Source: Asterella californica
Lineage: Eukaryota; Streptophyta; Marchantiopsida; Marchantiales; Aytoniaceae
Length of the DNA stretch: 64,000 nt
Reading direction: 5' to 3'
Assembly: GCA_036924285.1 (NCBI GenBank)
Contig: JAYKYS010000014.1
Span: forward strand, 7,936,001 to 8,000,000
The stretch's first letter is position 1, and each line of letters starts with the position of its first letter. Under the pieces are notes generated by a model that was given only the letters and a program-made list of their open reading frames with translations, was not told the DNA's origin and ran no database searches. The position numbers were made by a program, and so were the translations under genes. This document shows, piece after piece, positions 53,396 through 64,000 of the stretch.

Positions 53396-56300
53396 ATCAG
53401 AAGTGAATTATGCCTTTGGAGGGTGTCCTCGAGGCAGTAGCAGATTAGAATCTCCTAAAATGTAATGCATTACTTTGGTGTTCACACTCAAATTCATGTT
53501 ATTTTTATTCAAGTTGATTCAAACTTGGTACTGCTGATATCTAATAAGCAGCTCTCCATGCAAGTATTTGCTATGAAATAGTTAGTACATTATGCTTTCT
53601 AATTCACTATCTTATCCAATGGCATTCAAATTCAAGGCAAGCAAGGCCTTACGACCTTTAAAGCCACTTAAATACTCATAGAATGAAAATCTGGAACCTG
53701 GATAGTGCTTTAGCATAAATTTCTCAGTATGGAACTATTCGAGTGATTAATTTGGACTCGGGAATTATCTCCGAATCGGAGGCTGGATTATTCACCTGGC
53801 TCAAGTTAGGGAAGTTAGTTCAAATCTAAATTATAAATAATTCTTTAACTTACGTCCATGTGCCGCAGGTTCGAATCTCGTTGCCAAGAGGGCTCAGCCA
53901 GCTTGCGGCTGCAAAAGCCCCCGCAACAAAAGAAGCCTGAACAAAACATTACAGCGGCATAGTTCCGCGCCTCACACATAAAAATTTACATAACAATGAG
54001 ATTATCCCATGGCACCCAACAAACCAGATCTCAAGACCTAAAAAGACGACCTAACTAAATTGTATCCGTTAACGAATTGTTATGTCATTTCGAATAAGTG
54101 ATTATATAAAGGTAAATAGCGAGTCCTTGTTTGATTCTTTGATACGATGTTTCTTATTTCTAGTATTATTCAAGCTGATTTTTAATGTTATTTCATAATA
54201 TTTAGGCCTCTTTCCCAGTGGGCATTGCTGCAGCCGTCTAGAGTCTAGACATAGCTGATGAACGATGACAACACTGAAGCTCAGCAGCGTGACAGGCTCG
54301 GAGATCTTGTTTGCTTCGGCTGACGACCCAAGTTTTGAAGGTCTAGAACTAGTAGAGATATTCTTCTCTCTCTCTTTTGGCGTGATGAAACGGGAGGCTT
54401 CGAGATCTTTACTAGTGGGGATCTTTTCTACTAACACGTCAACTCTCTTTAGAGATAATCCTTGCTCATCAGAAATCCAGGGTTGCGGTAGATCATCACC
54501 CCATCTTCTGGCTTGATGTTACGGGAATGCATTAAACTAAGTCTTTTTACTATTAGAGGTGTCCAAGTGAAGAGAGAAGATTTCCGAATGTCTGAAAGGA
54601 TATAAGATAGTAACGCAGTCACGTCTAGCCGAGTACAGTCGAACTTTGTAATATTACCATAGTTTCGTCCATGGCTTCCCTATAACCTCTGAAAAGAAAA
54701 GGGAACACCTGTGCCACGCGGATACACGTGTGGAAAAGTTTACAGGGCGACCCTTAACGCAAAGAAAAAAGAAAAGTCGATGTAGATATCTGTCGAAGGA
54801 AAAATGAAAGGGTAATCCTACCGTCATCTTTTGAGATGATCGCAAAGATTTAGGCTGTATCTGTATCCGAAGCTTAACCTTCGCTTGACCTTAAGCTTCT
54901 TCGATCAGTAAATATAAGAAGCTGTAGCTCGGACGACTATCTAAACTTCTGCACCATCGGCTGAATATACAGGACTTATCTGCGATGGCATCCGCAACCG
55001 AGAATCATAAAACTTACCGTTGTCGTGTTTCTGCACTTTACTGTTATACCAGTTGGTACTGATGAGGCATGCGAGTCAAAACAGTTACGAACATGTGAAC
55101 GGGAAAACAACGGACTAATGTATAATTATGATACATGCGGCTTCCATACACATACATCTTCTCATACAAACAGGACAGAGAGACAACTCGAACAGGATAA
55201 TTACTAACATGTAATTACATTTTCTTTTTTATTATTCAATCTATTAACATCTATTAATTAATTTATCTTGTCACCCAGCTGTAGATTCAGAAGACGTAGT
55301 GTATAATTACGTTCTTTACGTAAAGTGAACACTCGATAGTCTGATAATCGAGCAGTGTCGATATAGATGAACGGTAATTTTGTTCGCTACCCTCGTAATT
55401 CAAGTAGACTTTCGCTTCTACGAATATCTGAGACTGAATCCTCACAAAACGAGACGTCTCTGTGGTCACTTGCCTTGCGCCTTTGGAAGGAATGATTTCT
55501 TGACAGTGGAAGTAGCCGCAAAAGAATCTAAGCTTAAGGAGCGACTGGTTACTGTATTCTGCTTAGTGAGGTCAGCTTGAAAGCATGAGCAGCGGCTGAA
55601 GCTAGCTGTTGTGGACTGCTGAACTCTACTGCGAACGGTGGAGTTTTAAAACTACAGCTCAGGTTTAACTTGACGTTGCTAGCTAGACGGTATGTAATCA
55701 GCAAGAGCTGCTTAATACCCTGTGACTGTTCAAGCTTTTCCATCTCGAATCATCTCAGCCTTACAGATATCAGACTTGATCATTATGTATAGCATATTAG
55801 CTTGAGATAATACATTACATGCAGTGGCTGCCTGCGAGAACGTAACACCTTAACAATTATATACGACCATCATGACAATGTTATACTACTAAGATCAAAT
55901 CAGTTTTCCTCGGTATTTGGTCGTGGTGAATTTGCTGACAGCCACAGATCTGTCAGTGAGTATATACTTATTAGTTATGCCTAGATAGCTTGCAGTTTGA
56001 GGTTTGCTTTTCTGACTCACTTGGTAGTTACCTCAAGCTCCATATTGTTCAACCCGCTTCCATCTCGTGCGAGGAGCCAGCAGTCATGATCGATCAGACT
56101 CAGATCAGTGGTGAAGTGGATCTTCTGAGTTCAAATGATTACTGGTCTTTAGTGATGTGCCGTAGCCAACACACATGTACATCGATCCGACAACATTCAA
56201 TCTGACGGTGACACATGCACGAGCCGGATGCAACGAAACATGATACGAGTGGTGACCTCGCACCTGTCAAGCTCTTGCACAGCGAACAAGTCAACTTCGA

Positions 56301-56595
56301 ATTCCCACTACCATTTGTTCAGACAAACTGAAACACAAGCCGAGGTTCCACTGATTGAGAGTATAGCTTAAAACCTCCGTAAATCTGAAACAACCTCACA
56401 AAAACTGCAAACTATCAAACGTCCTTCTTTACAGATGTCTGTGGAAAAAGAAAAACATAGAATTCATATATATATATACTTAAAAACTTGACAATGCATA
56501 TGGAACGATAGAAAGTAGCTCCATGTTTCTGAAAGTTCTAAACTACGTACCTAGCAAAATATATAGTCTATAAACTCTTATATCTGTGACATGAT
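53396..56595. other. Spacer, no recognised gene
   Basis: A minus-strand open stretch at 54437-54102 (VEKIPTSKDLEASRFITPKE) and a plus-strand one at 55990-56205 look coding-like but unrecognised. 53797-53880 has weak pol III A-box-like and B-box-like words (TGGCTCAAGTTAG, GGTTCGAATC) without a tRNA fold. 56466-56478 is a short TA repeat. Confidence 0.4.
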
Positions 56596-57957
56596 TCAAA
56601 AGTAAAAGTACAAGAATGTAATCACTGTATCCACTGGATCAATATCTGAGTCTAAGTATGGTTCATCATCGGACTCAGGAACGCTCCAGGACCATCGCGA
56701 ACTCCACCAAGACTTCAGTCTACTGTAAATCGTAAACTTCATCAGTTCAGTTTCAAAGTCTGAAGACTGTTCACCATCAGACTGAGGATCACTCCTGGAC
56801 CAACGCGAACTCCATCGGTACCAAGACTTCACTGTACTGTAAATAGTAAACTTTTCTTCTTCATCGCACTTCTCCTTCTGGAACTTCTCTTTGTCCCAAT
56901 TCCAATTGCAATTTCCCACTGCCAGCTGTTCCTTCAGTGAAGTGTATTTTGTTGCTGACGGTAAATTTGGCTGCAAGATCTTTGCAGATGCTTCTGATGA
57001 ACCCCAGGAAAAATATTTCCTTAGCTGATATTCATGTCAAATCTTCTCTCTGTATCTATTACTGGATTCTTCCTTGGTTCGGGCAGAGACTAGAACGTCG
57101 ACATAATTGTTTGCCTCATCACTTCCCAACATAGAAAGCGGATTTACTGCCGAACTTGTAGATCCTATCGGGATCGATATCCCCTCTTCCACTCCATACC
57201 ATTTCGCATCATAGAGGGAAATTAAATACTCCATGTCTGTTTTCGACTGAGTTTCTCGTTCGTGAGCCGATTCGCCTGATTTGGACTGCGAAAGCTGAGT
57301 AACTATCTCCATCTCGCACTTCTCCTTCTGGAACTTCTCTTCGTCCCAATTCCAATTGCAACTTCCCACGGCCAGTTCTCCCTTCTCTGAAATCATCAGT
57401 GAAGTGTAATTTGTTCCTGATGGTAACTTTCGCTGCAAGATCTTTGCAGATGCTTCTGATGAACCCCAAGAAAAATATTTCCTTAGCGGATATTCATGTG
57501 AAATCTTCTCTCTGTATCTATTACTGGATTTTTCCTTGGTTTCGGTAGAGACTAGAACGTCGACATAATTGTTTGCCTCATCACTTTCCAACGTAGAAAG
57601 CGGATTTACTGCCGAACTTGTAGATCCTATCGGATCGACATCCCCTCTTCCACTCCATACCATTTCGCATCATAGGGGGAAATTAAATACTCCACGTCTG
57701 TTTTCGACTGAGTTTCTCGTTCTTGAGCCGATTCGTCTGATTTGGACTGCGAAAGCTGAGTCGACTCTTTCCAGTCGCGAGGGACAGGAGCTGATTTCTC
57801 ATCAATGATGAATGTGTTTTCCAAAGGACACATATTAACACTCACGAACTCAGCAATGCTGAGTACTGTAGACCACGCTTTTGCTGCACATGCAGCCATG
57901 CCAATTCCCTGTTCTCCTGTAATCTCCTTAATGCACATGTTATTACCCGCTTTCCGA
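56596..57957 (-). pseudogene. Q-family gene copy, internally duplicated, frame-shifted
   Basis: Minus-strand frames 57938-57627, 57663-57037 and 56976-56596 tile one protein. The order is GIGMAACAAKAWSTVLSIAE with ENTFIIDEKS; a Ser/Glu-rich part; KWYGVEEG; a unit with GSTSSAVNPLS, NNYVDVLVS, NRYREKISHEYPLRKYFSWG, SSEASAKILQRKLPSGTNYT and LAVGSCNWNWDEEKFQKEKC; then the unit again; and finally two Trp/Ser repeats (TIYSTVKSWYRWSSRWSRSD; TIYSRLKSWWSSRWSWSVPE) separated by acidic DPQSDGEQSSDFE-like linkers. The frame changes twice. I do not recognise the family. Copy I at 1290-2070 has a single unit. Confidence 0.6.
56869..57757. repeat. Tandem duplication of about 447 bp within Q copy
   Basis: 56869-57317 and 57318-57757 align closely from CGCACTTCTCCTTCTGGAAC to GACTGCGAAAGCTGAGT. 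The unit is near a multiple of three and lies inside the minus-strand coding stretch, so the protein had two copies of the module. Confidence 0.85.
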
Positions 57958-58543
57958 TATCTTCTTAACGATGCTAGTTATCCCGATCGATTAAGAATGC
58001 TAGTTATCCTGACCGAGACAATCTGTACTTCGCGACAAGTAGAGATTATGGAATGCTAACCCCGCAATGTGTTTCCTGAACCGTAGCACTGAATGCACTC
58101 TTTCTTTCTTACTCCACTGTACTCCCTCCACCAAAACGCTTATCACTCGTTCTCCAGATCTCGAACTATATAATGCTGGCTAAATGCGAAAACCTTCCAA
58201 AGTAGAAGAACCTTCGCTATCGACAGCAGACCAAATACTCAAGTGAGCTGAATTGCTCAGTGATACGAGTGAGTAGACAATACGCAACTTCTATGTGTAC
58301 CGTACATATAACTTGAAAAGCAAACGGTACACATAGAAGCTGCCGCAGCTGATTCCCGTTGAATTAGCGCCTAGGTGCCAAAGCCCGGGGGACCGTTGAA
58401 TTCGATTTTCCAGATAAATTCATCCAATCAACGAGTATCAGCTGAGACGTTAATTTTGAAATCATCGACACGCTTCCTGTAAGACTGCGACCATAATTTA
58501 CAAAACGTTAGTACCATCTTTGCACTGAAGCTGGTGAACTGAT
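57958..58543 (-). repeat. P-family dispersed repeat, copy III (truncated)
   Basis: It aligns with 2071-2640 and 25436-25970, then stops at CTGGTGAACTGATGTTAC. It lies directly upstream (minus strand) of the Q copy, conserving the P-Q arrangement. It carries deletions, for example in the CCTCCACCAAAACG region. Confidence 0.7.
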
Positions 58544-61500
58544 GTTACTAAAGCAGTTTATGCAGTTAAACTATGATTTGCTTGACTACTTAACTTTCAA
58601 CGTGAAAATCCATGCCACCTCGTTCGAATTCAGATGACACAAGTTAAAGCACGATTAACAGTGCAGAACGTCTGAGAAATCTCAAATGGTAGAAAGCACC
58701 GCTTAGAGGGCTTTACCATAGTATACTTTCAGCATAATTAGCTGTGATTTTCTGACCATTTAGTGTTAAGACTCTCAACATGATTACAAACATTTCTGAC
58801 AAGTCTAGAATAATCTGCCCTTCTTAGCTTGAATATTTCCCAATCTCAGATTTTTATTTCATTATAATAACACCGAATATTTCTCCGCAAATAATAGTGA
58901 CAGTTTTCTTTTATCCACAACCTTTTATATCAATGAGTCGATATTTTGAATCTCATCACTATACAAAGATGTTATTACTCTTATAGTTTATATGTTCATC
59001 CTTCTTGGACACTAATTATAAGAAAAAAAAATTTAGAGGTTTTCAATTACTATATTATTTTCACTTTTCAGGTTCAACCATCACTGTTCATAGATCTTAA
59101 ATATTAAAATTGCATCACTTCGCATTCTATCGCAAAATATTAATAGACAGAACGTTCAACTATATCTCCTTCGTCAAAAAGTTCGTTTCTAGAAAACTTT
59201 TATATTTAAATAGTCAAAATATCATCATATAGTCGTCATATAATCAATGCAATGCTTGAATAGTGTATGATCTATGAGACTATATAACAGTTTACTTACC
59301 TACTGATGCATTATTAATACAAACTCGCTTTCGGTATCATGAGATATCAAAAATAAGTATGATTCTGATGATAATTTGATGCTTCATAGTAATTCTTTTT
59401 AGTTTTAGTTATATTTGAAAAAAACGTTATTAGTATTCCAAAACTATTTTATTATAATTTAGAAAAGATTAATATTATAAATATGCTCGAAGGAAACTCG
59501 GTGTACTTTGCTGATGACACGTGCAAGTCAAAATGTATTTTAGTATCGCTACTTTTTTCTAACGAATAATTTTAAAATATTATGTTCTGAAATAAAATGA
59601 ATATTTGCAAAATAATATTATTTAAAATTAGTTTTTACTTAAAACTCAATTAAATTTTTATAAATTTTTTTTTTATTTATTTTTGTTGATATTAAAAGTT
59701 TCAATTAATTAGTTACTAATACTTTATTTTACTCACAAGTGTTTATAACAAAAATCGTTAGTAACCTTAGAAATATTCATTATACTTGTTGATTGTTTTA
59801 CAAAATATAAAAGTACTTAGTTGGTTATTTTTGTACTGTTCTTATCACTATTTTTATTTATTATATATCTATACTATTTACAACCAAATAATAATCAAAG
59901 GTGAACAGTGCATCATATATCAGAATAATACTCACAATTTCCATTTTTATTTTTCAATCTCTTCAAACATATTAGAAACGTCATCTGTTTCTTCTTTATA
60001 ACATGAGAAATTTATTGAGATTAATATTCTCTTCCCGTTTACAAATATTTTCTCATACTCCTTTTCATTTTAATATCTTTTACTGTATAACCTCTTGGGG
60101 GTCATTTGATGTATCTATATAATTACCAAAGCATGTGCAATTTAATGAAGGTATTCAAAAAAGTATTTTAAAAAAGTATCTTCCAGCAATGGAAGAATAT
60201 GTCTAATTTAATTATATCTATAATATACTTAAGAGGTTTCTACAATTATAACAAAGGAAAAAATATAATAATCTAACATTTATTTGTATACATATATATC
60301 ATTCAGAATAACTTTTTATGAGAATTATTTTATTTCAGTTTAATAGAAAATAAATATAATGAATTAACTCAAACTACTTATTAGTTCCTTATTTCTATCT
60401 CTAATTTGACAGGACATCTCTTGGTGGATCCTGAATGCTCCAGATTGTTCAGCACATCCTGTTTTGCAAAAGCAGCTGCCTTTGTGCTACCGTTGACTAC
60501 TGTTCATAAAAACCTGATTGATGTTTAGCCCATAACAGCGCGAATCTTATTGAGTTTTGCTTTTCCGGATTTTTCTTTAAAAACTAGTGCTCCCCAAGCT
60601 ATTTCTCACGTGTAGTTGTCTCTTGTTTTCTGGAGATAGTAAACTAATCGCATAGCAACTACTTGAATTTTTGGGTCCTAGAGCTCCTCTCCTCCGAAAA
60701 CCCATTATTATTATCAAGTCCAGAGACATGCAAGTCCAAAAAACTGCTAAGCAAAATATAACAGAAGGGTTCAAACAGATTTTTCCTTCAACCATGGAGA
60801 AGGTCCAGAAAAACCTGAACACAGTGCAGTGACTCTCTTATTACGGATCCTCAAGTCTAAACATGCGGGAACCAAGACTAGTCCTCTAAAAGCATGGTGC
60901 GGTTACACCCTTAGTGATACTAGAATCAGAACCAAGATCTTTATACATGAGCGTATAATGTTTGTTATAGTTGGATAATATAATTTGATAATTTTATTTT
61001 GAAAAAGAAACTAAAGACAGTATTAAAAGAAATATCTAATTTTGTATTAGTTCTTCAAAGTCTTTAGAATGTGAAGAACTATAATGTCATTACATTGAAA
61101 GGGAACAATAACTAGAGAATATACTTAATAAATAATTAAACAATAATACAGTAAAAATAAAATATTCAGAATCGATAGTGACCTTCTGAGACTGACCCTG
61201 TCTTCCTTACCAAATGTGTAGCCACGCAATTTCATGCAGAGCTCTAAAAGGAAACAAAACTAATGATACCAAAACAAACAAAAAAGACGTTCTTCTGGAA
61301 GAAACATTCAGAATCAGAAAGTAAATACTGTTCCATCGAGGGGCGCTTTCCTTATACAAGATTCAAAAGAGAACAAAATCCAGAAAACAAAGGATTTCAC
61401 TTGTAACGTACGCTGTTTTTGGTGCAGCATGGTCTATCGCAAGGGTAAAACGGAGTTACCGTAAGGACGAACGCACGTACCAAAGATATCGCTCACAATC

Positions 61501-62546
61501 GCCAATACATGCTCTGTGGCGCTCGGGCACCATAACAAGTTTTACGAGTTTGAAAGTAACATCTAAATGCGCCTCCAAATGAGGAGGATTTCTCGTATCG
61601 CGCGAGCTATTTGTCCAATAGGTTGGTTGGACGATTTTTCATTCGGTGCTACAATAACACTTTGCTGACACACATGGACGAGTGGTTGGACTATGGGTTC
61701 TAGCATCTATATATTCTCGTCTTCATGCATATTTTACGTCGGAAGGGTTACGTGATGGGATACTTTATACATAGTTGACACCCGACCGCAGTTATAACAC
61801 GAGGAAACAGAAAACGCGAGTGGTGGTCGTAGTAACACCTTCCACAAGAAAAAAAAGAAGATAACATATATGAAATTCTTAAATACTGATTCGATTAGCG
61901 CGAAACTCTTTAGAGTTTAATTAGAGTTTAATATACAATACCCACGGAAAGAAAGATATTTTAAAATAATGAACTAAAGAATAATGAACTATATTTCAGT
62001 TGAGAATACTAAACTTACAATTTTACCGGTAAAGATAACTCTCTCTAATAACTAACGCAAAATAGTCTACACAGCGAGTATCACTAGACGGAAACTAAAA
62101 CACTTTACTGGAAACTAAAACTGCAAAAGGACAATGAGACATTATATGGAGTATGCCGCTAAAGATGCTCTAAGTGATGAAGGTGTGAAATTGCGGGTAG
62201 AGACTCGTAGTATGATCTTGCCCATGGGAATCCCGTTGGAAGCTCCGAGTTATGTCCTTAGACCTTTTCAACGCTGTGCAGATATCACTTATACTAGCCA
62301 GAGAGATTGAGTATGACACATCGGAAGGAAAGATTGTTAAATTCAGTGTGACACGTCAACTACAACTAGCACTTTGACTTTCTAGATAATGATCTCGCAC
62401 TAAGATGGGGATCGTCCTGTTGTCGAAGCCCTTACAATACAAATACAATACTTGATAGCATCGAGGTGTATATGACGAGATGTACGCCATTTGTTGCAAC
62501 TACACAACTTAACATGTCGGGATCTGTCTCTCTCACACACTATCTG
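58544..62546. other. Very AT-rich region, no recognised gene
   Basis: Long runs of A/T-only words and short frames lie especially at 58800-60400. A minus-strand frame at 60822-60577 is unrecognised. Near 62150-62172 the minus strand reads GAGCATCTTTAGCGGCATAC, a plant MITE/MULE-end-like word, lying beyond the 3' side of the MULE pseudogene. Confidence 0.5.
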
Positions 62547-64000
62547 CTATAGCAGTTGTTCTGTTGCTAGCTCATTCTCTTCAAATCGTGATTTAGCAAA
62601 CGTTGTTAGCAGGTCTCTGTGCACCTCAAGCTTCATTCGACGGGTCGAGAACTGCTTCATTATATAAAAGCATAAATCTAACAGTATTTGAAATGGAGCA
62701 TGGACTTTGATAGGACGTAATGCATTATTCATGGACTCGGCCAAGTTTGACGTAACTTTCTCATAGCGTCGTAAGGGAAACCACGTCCGGCTATACCATT
62801 TTGGTTTTATGGATTTCAAGTAAGTAGCCAATGCTCGTCCTTTCTCACCATGTGACTCGATTTTCTGCATTATCGTCTTGAATCTGCCTCCCGAACACAG
62901 ACACGTTTAGCTTCTATAACCATCATGTACACTCTGTGCTAAGAACCAACTGACCCCGAACACATTGCAGTACACTTGTCGGTCACCACTAAACATTATA
63001 CATACGCACGCACATAGCACTCCATCATGCAGTCCACAGAACTATACTGAAACTCCACTATTACAAAAGCAACCGAACCCACTAGTACTGGACTCTAAAG
63101 GTGGTCTGAAAGAACAAGAGTGCTCATGATAAGGTCCGAGAGAAGCAAAGATAACATAAACATATACGCACGCACATTATCATTCCACGGACACGAACAA
63201 GTTCAGAACTTACCGTTCTTGCTATGTGTATACAATAGTGTCATAAATGACTTCTCTGACTCCCATCCGAACTAACTTCGTAGGTTCATCCGAATATATT
63301 GCGCACAATGACCATGTATAGCTCCGGAGAAAACCTCTGTCGCGGCTCGTTCAAGCTCTTTTTGTCGATCTGATATCAACACAATATCCGGAGAGTCTAT
63401 ACCGTGTATAGATTATTTCAAGCGTCGAAGAAACCATGTCCAAGTTTCGGTGGACTCCAATGGAGCGATAACATAAGCTAGTATTATCGTCTTATTGTTT
63501 CTATCCGTAAATATCCCTGTCAGAAAGATCTGACAGGGATATTTACGGTTCTTGGAGTGACAAGCATCTAATGCAATAACCTTTTGACAATACGACAAAA
63601 CACTGCGGGTTGCCCCCGGACAGATGAATGCATGATGGAAAACTAGAGGTCTACTCTCCCAATTGCTCCAATCCACAATCGCTTGACCATCTAATGACTC
63701 TATTCGTCTACACAGACCTAGAATGTAGTGGAAAGAAGTGGACTGATTTCCATACAGAGAATCTCTGAAAATCTCGCGCATTCTCCACATTTGCGCATAT
63801 TTCGTTTTCTTATGGTAGTTATGACGAAACTCTTCCACGAGATTCGTCACAACAATATTCTCATTCACGGTCACGTGATTAGCAAGCACAATGCCTAAGT
63901 CATTTTGCATTGCTTGTAGATCCTCGCCAACTATGTACACTCGCTGGACAAGTACGGATAACGTTGCAAACAGAAATCTAAATGATGCTTGTTAGTCTAG
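62547..64000 (-). pseudogene. MULE transposase pseudogene (runs off the right edge)
   Basis: Exon about 64000-63214 and exon 62887-62547 (minus strand), joined by a GT/AG intron 63213-62888, phase 1. The first has a basic DNA-binding-like part (HNYHKKTKYAQMWRMREIF), the DDE start VIALDACHSKNRKYPCQ, TETWTWFLRRLK, then, past an in-frame TAA (63415-63413), DIVLISDRQKELERAATEVF. A second stop, TAG, lies at 63274-63272. The last exon has RTWFPLRRYEKVTSNLAESM and ends at 62547. These are Mutator-like transposase landmarks. The N-terminal part beyond the window is not seen, and the C-terminal zinc knuckle is absent. Confidence 0.85.
63505..63548. repeat. 20-bp perfect inverted repeat within MULE coding sequence
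   Basis: 63505-63524 and 63529-63548 are exact reverse complements with a 4-nt loop (AAGA). It lies within the codons for KYPCQIFLTGIFTD, right after the first catalytic Asp. A perfect hairpin this long inside conserved coding is unusual. Confidence 0.9.

Noticed and set aside
53797..53880. tRNA-like A and B box words (TGGCTCAAGTTAG and GGTTCGAATC)
   Set aside because: The T-stem does not pair, no acceptor stem was found, and the box spacing is long. At best it is a decayed SINE-like remnant.
58800..60400. Organellar insertion suspected from very high AT content
   Set aside because: No plastid or mitochondrial gene, tRNA or rRNA sequence is recognisable in it.

Overview
This window looks like repeat-rich nuclear DNA of a land plant, most probably a bryophyte (moss-like). 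The evidence is spliceosomal introns with GT/AG ends, plant gene remnants (class III peroxidase, LRR-VIII-like receptor kinase, KAS I/II ketoacyl-ACP synthase, RSH1-type RelA/SpoT homologue), a plant Ty1/copia element with the usual initiator-Met PBS, a plant-type LINE and a MULE. I infer the bryophyte placement from the flavour of the kinase and peroxidase remnants; it is not proven. There are no bacterial-style operons, rRNA genes or CRISPR arrays. Nearly every recognisable gene is broken, so the window reads as a gene and transposon graveyard. It holds one apparently intact multi-exon gene.

Layout. 1-3.3 kb: tandem copies of a dispersed, minus-strand, coding-like repeat family, here called P and Q. 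Further copies lie at 25.3-26.9 kb and 56.6-58.5 kb. 3.9-7.5 kb: a four-exon minus-strand gene for a SAM-domain protein with open splice junctions, tandem repeats in its last intron and more tandem repeats in its upstream region. 9.1-10.75 kb: a satellite of about 155 bp per monomer, organised as a four-monomer higher-order repeat of about 619 bp. 11.4-11.8 kb: another tandem array. 11.95-19.3 kb: a receptor-kinase pseudogene whose introns carry a stray peroxidase exon 1 and a young copia element (14399-19135; 5-bp TSD; LTRs nearly identical). 19.3-23.6 kb: a three-exon Tnp2-like DNA transposase pseudogene. 23.9-25.1 kb: a four-exon peroxidase pseudogene that shares sequence with the kinase intron.

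28.4-28.96, 41.5-41.7 and 45-46.4 kb: a second dispersed non-coding repeat, here called R. 33.3-40.9 kb: a full-length, GC- and purine-rich LINE with a perfect 12-bp TSD and poly(A), but with many frameshifts. 42.9-43.1 kb: a lone last exon of a KAS gene. 46.9-47.2 kb: a reverse-transcriptase-like fragment that is not from the LINE. 50.9-51.2 kb: tandem repeats in a charged coding-like stretch. 51.8-52.7 kb: RSH pseudogene. 58.5-62.5 kb: very AT-rich DNA with no recognised gene. 62.5-64 kb: minus-strand MULE transposase pseudogene running off the right edge.

The genes do not form a pathway. The history suggested is repeated insertion, local duplication and decay of fragments. A recurring small-scale signature is short perfect inverted repeats with tiny loops (about 1033, 41148 and 63505, and a P-family hairpin at 658, 3071 and 26385), consistent with template-switch events. 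The most interesting leads are the P/Q family with its signal-peptide-like start, the SAM gene with a WFxN homeodomain-like motif, and the higher-order satellite.
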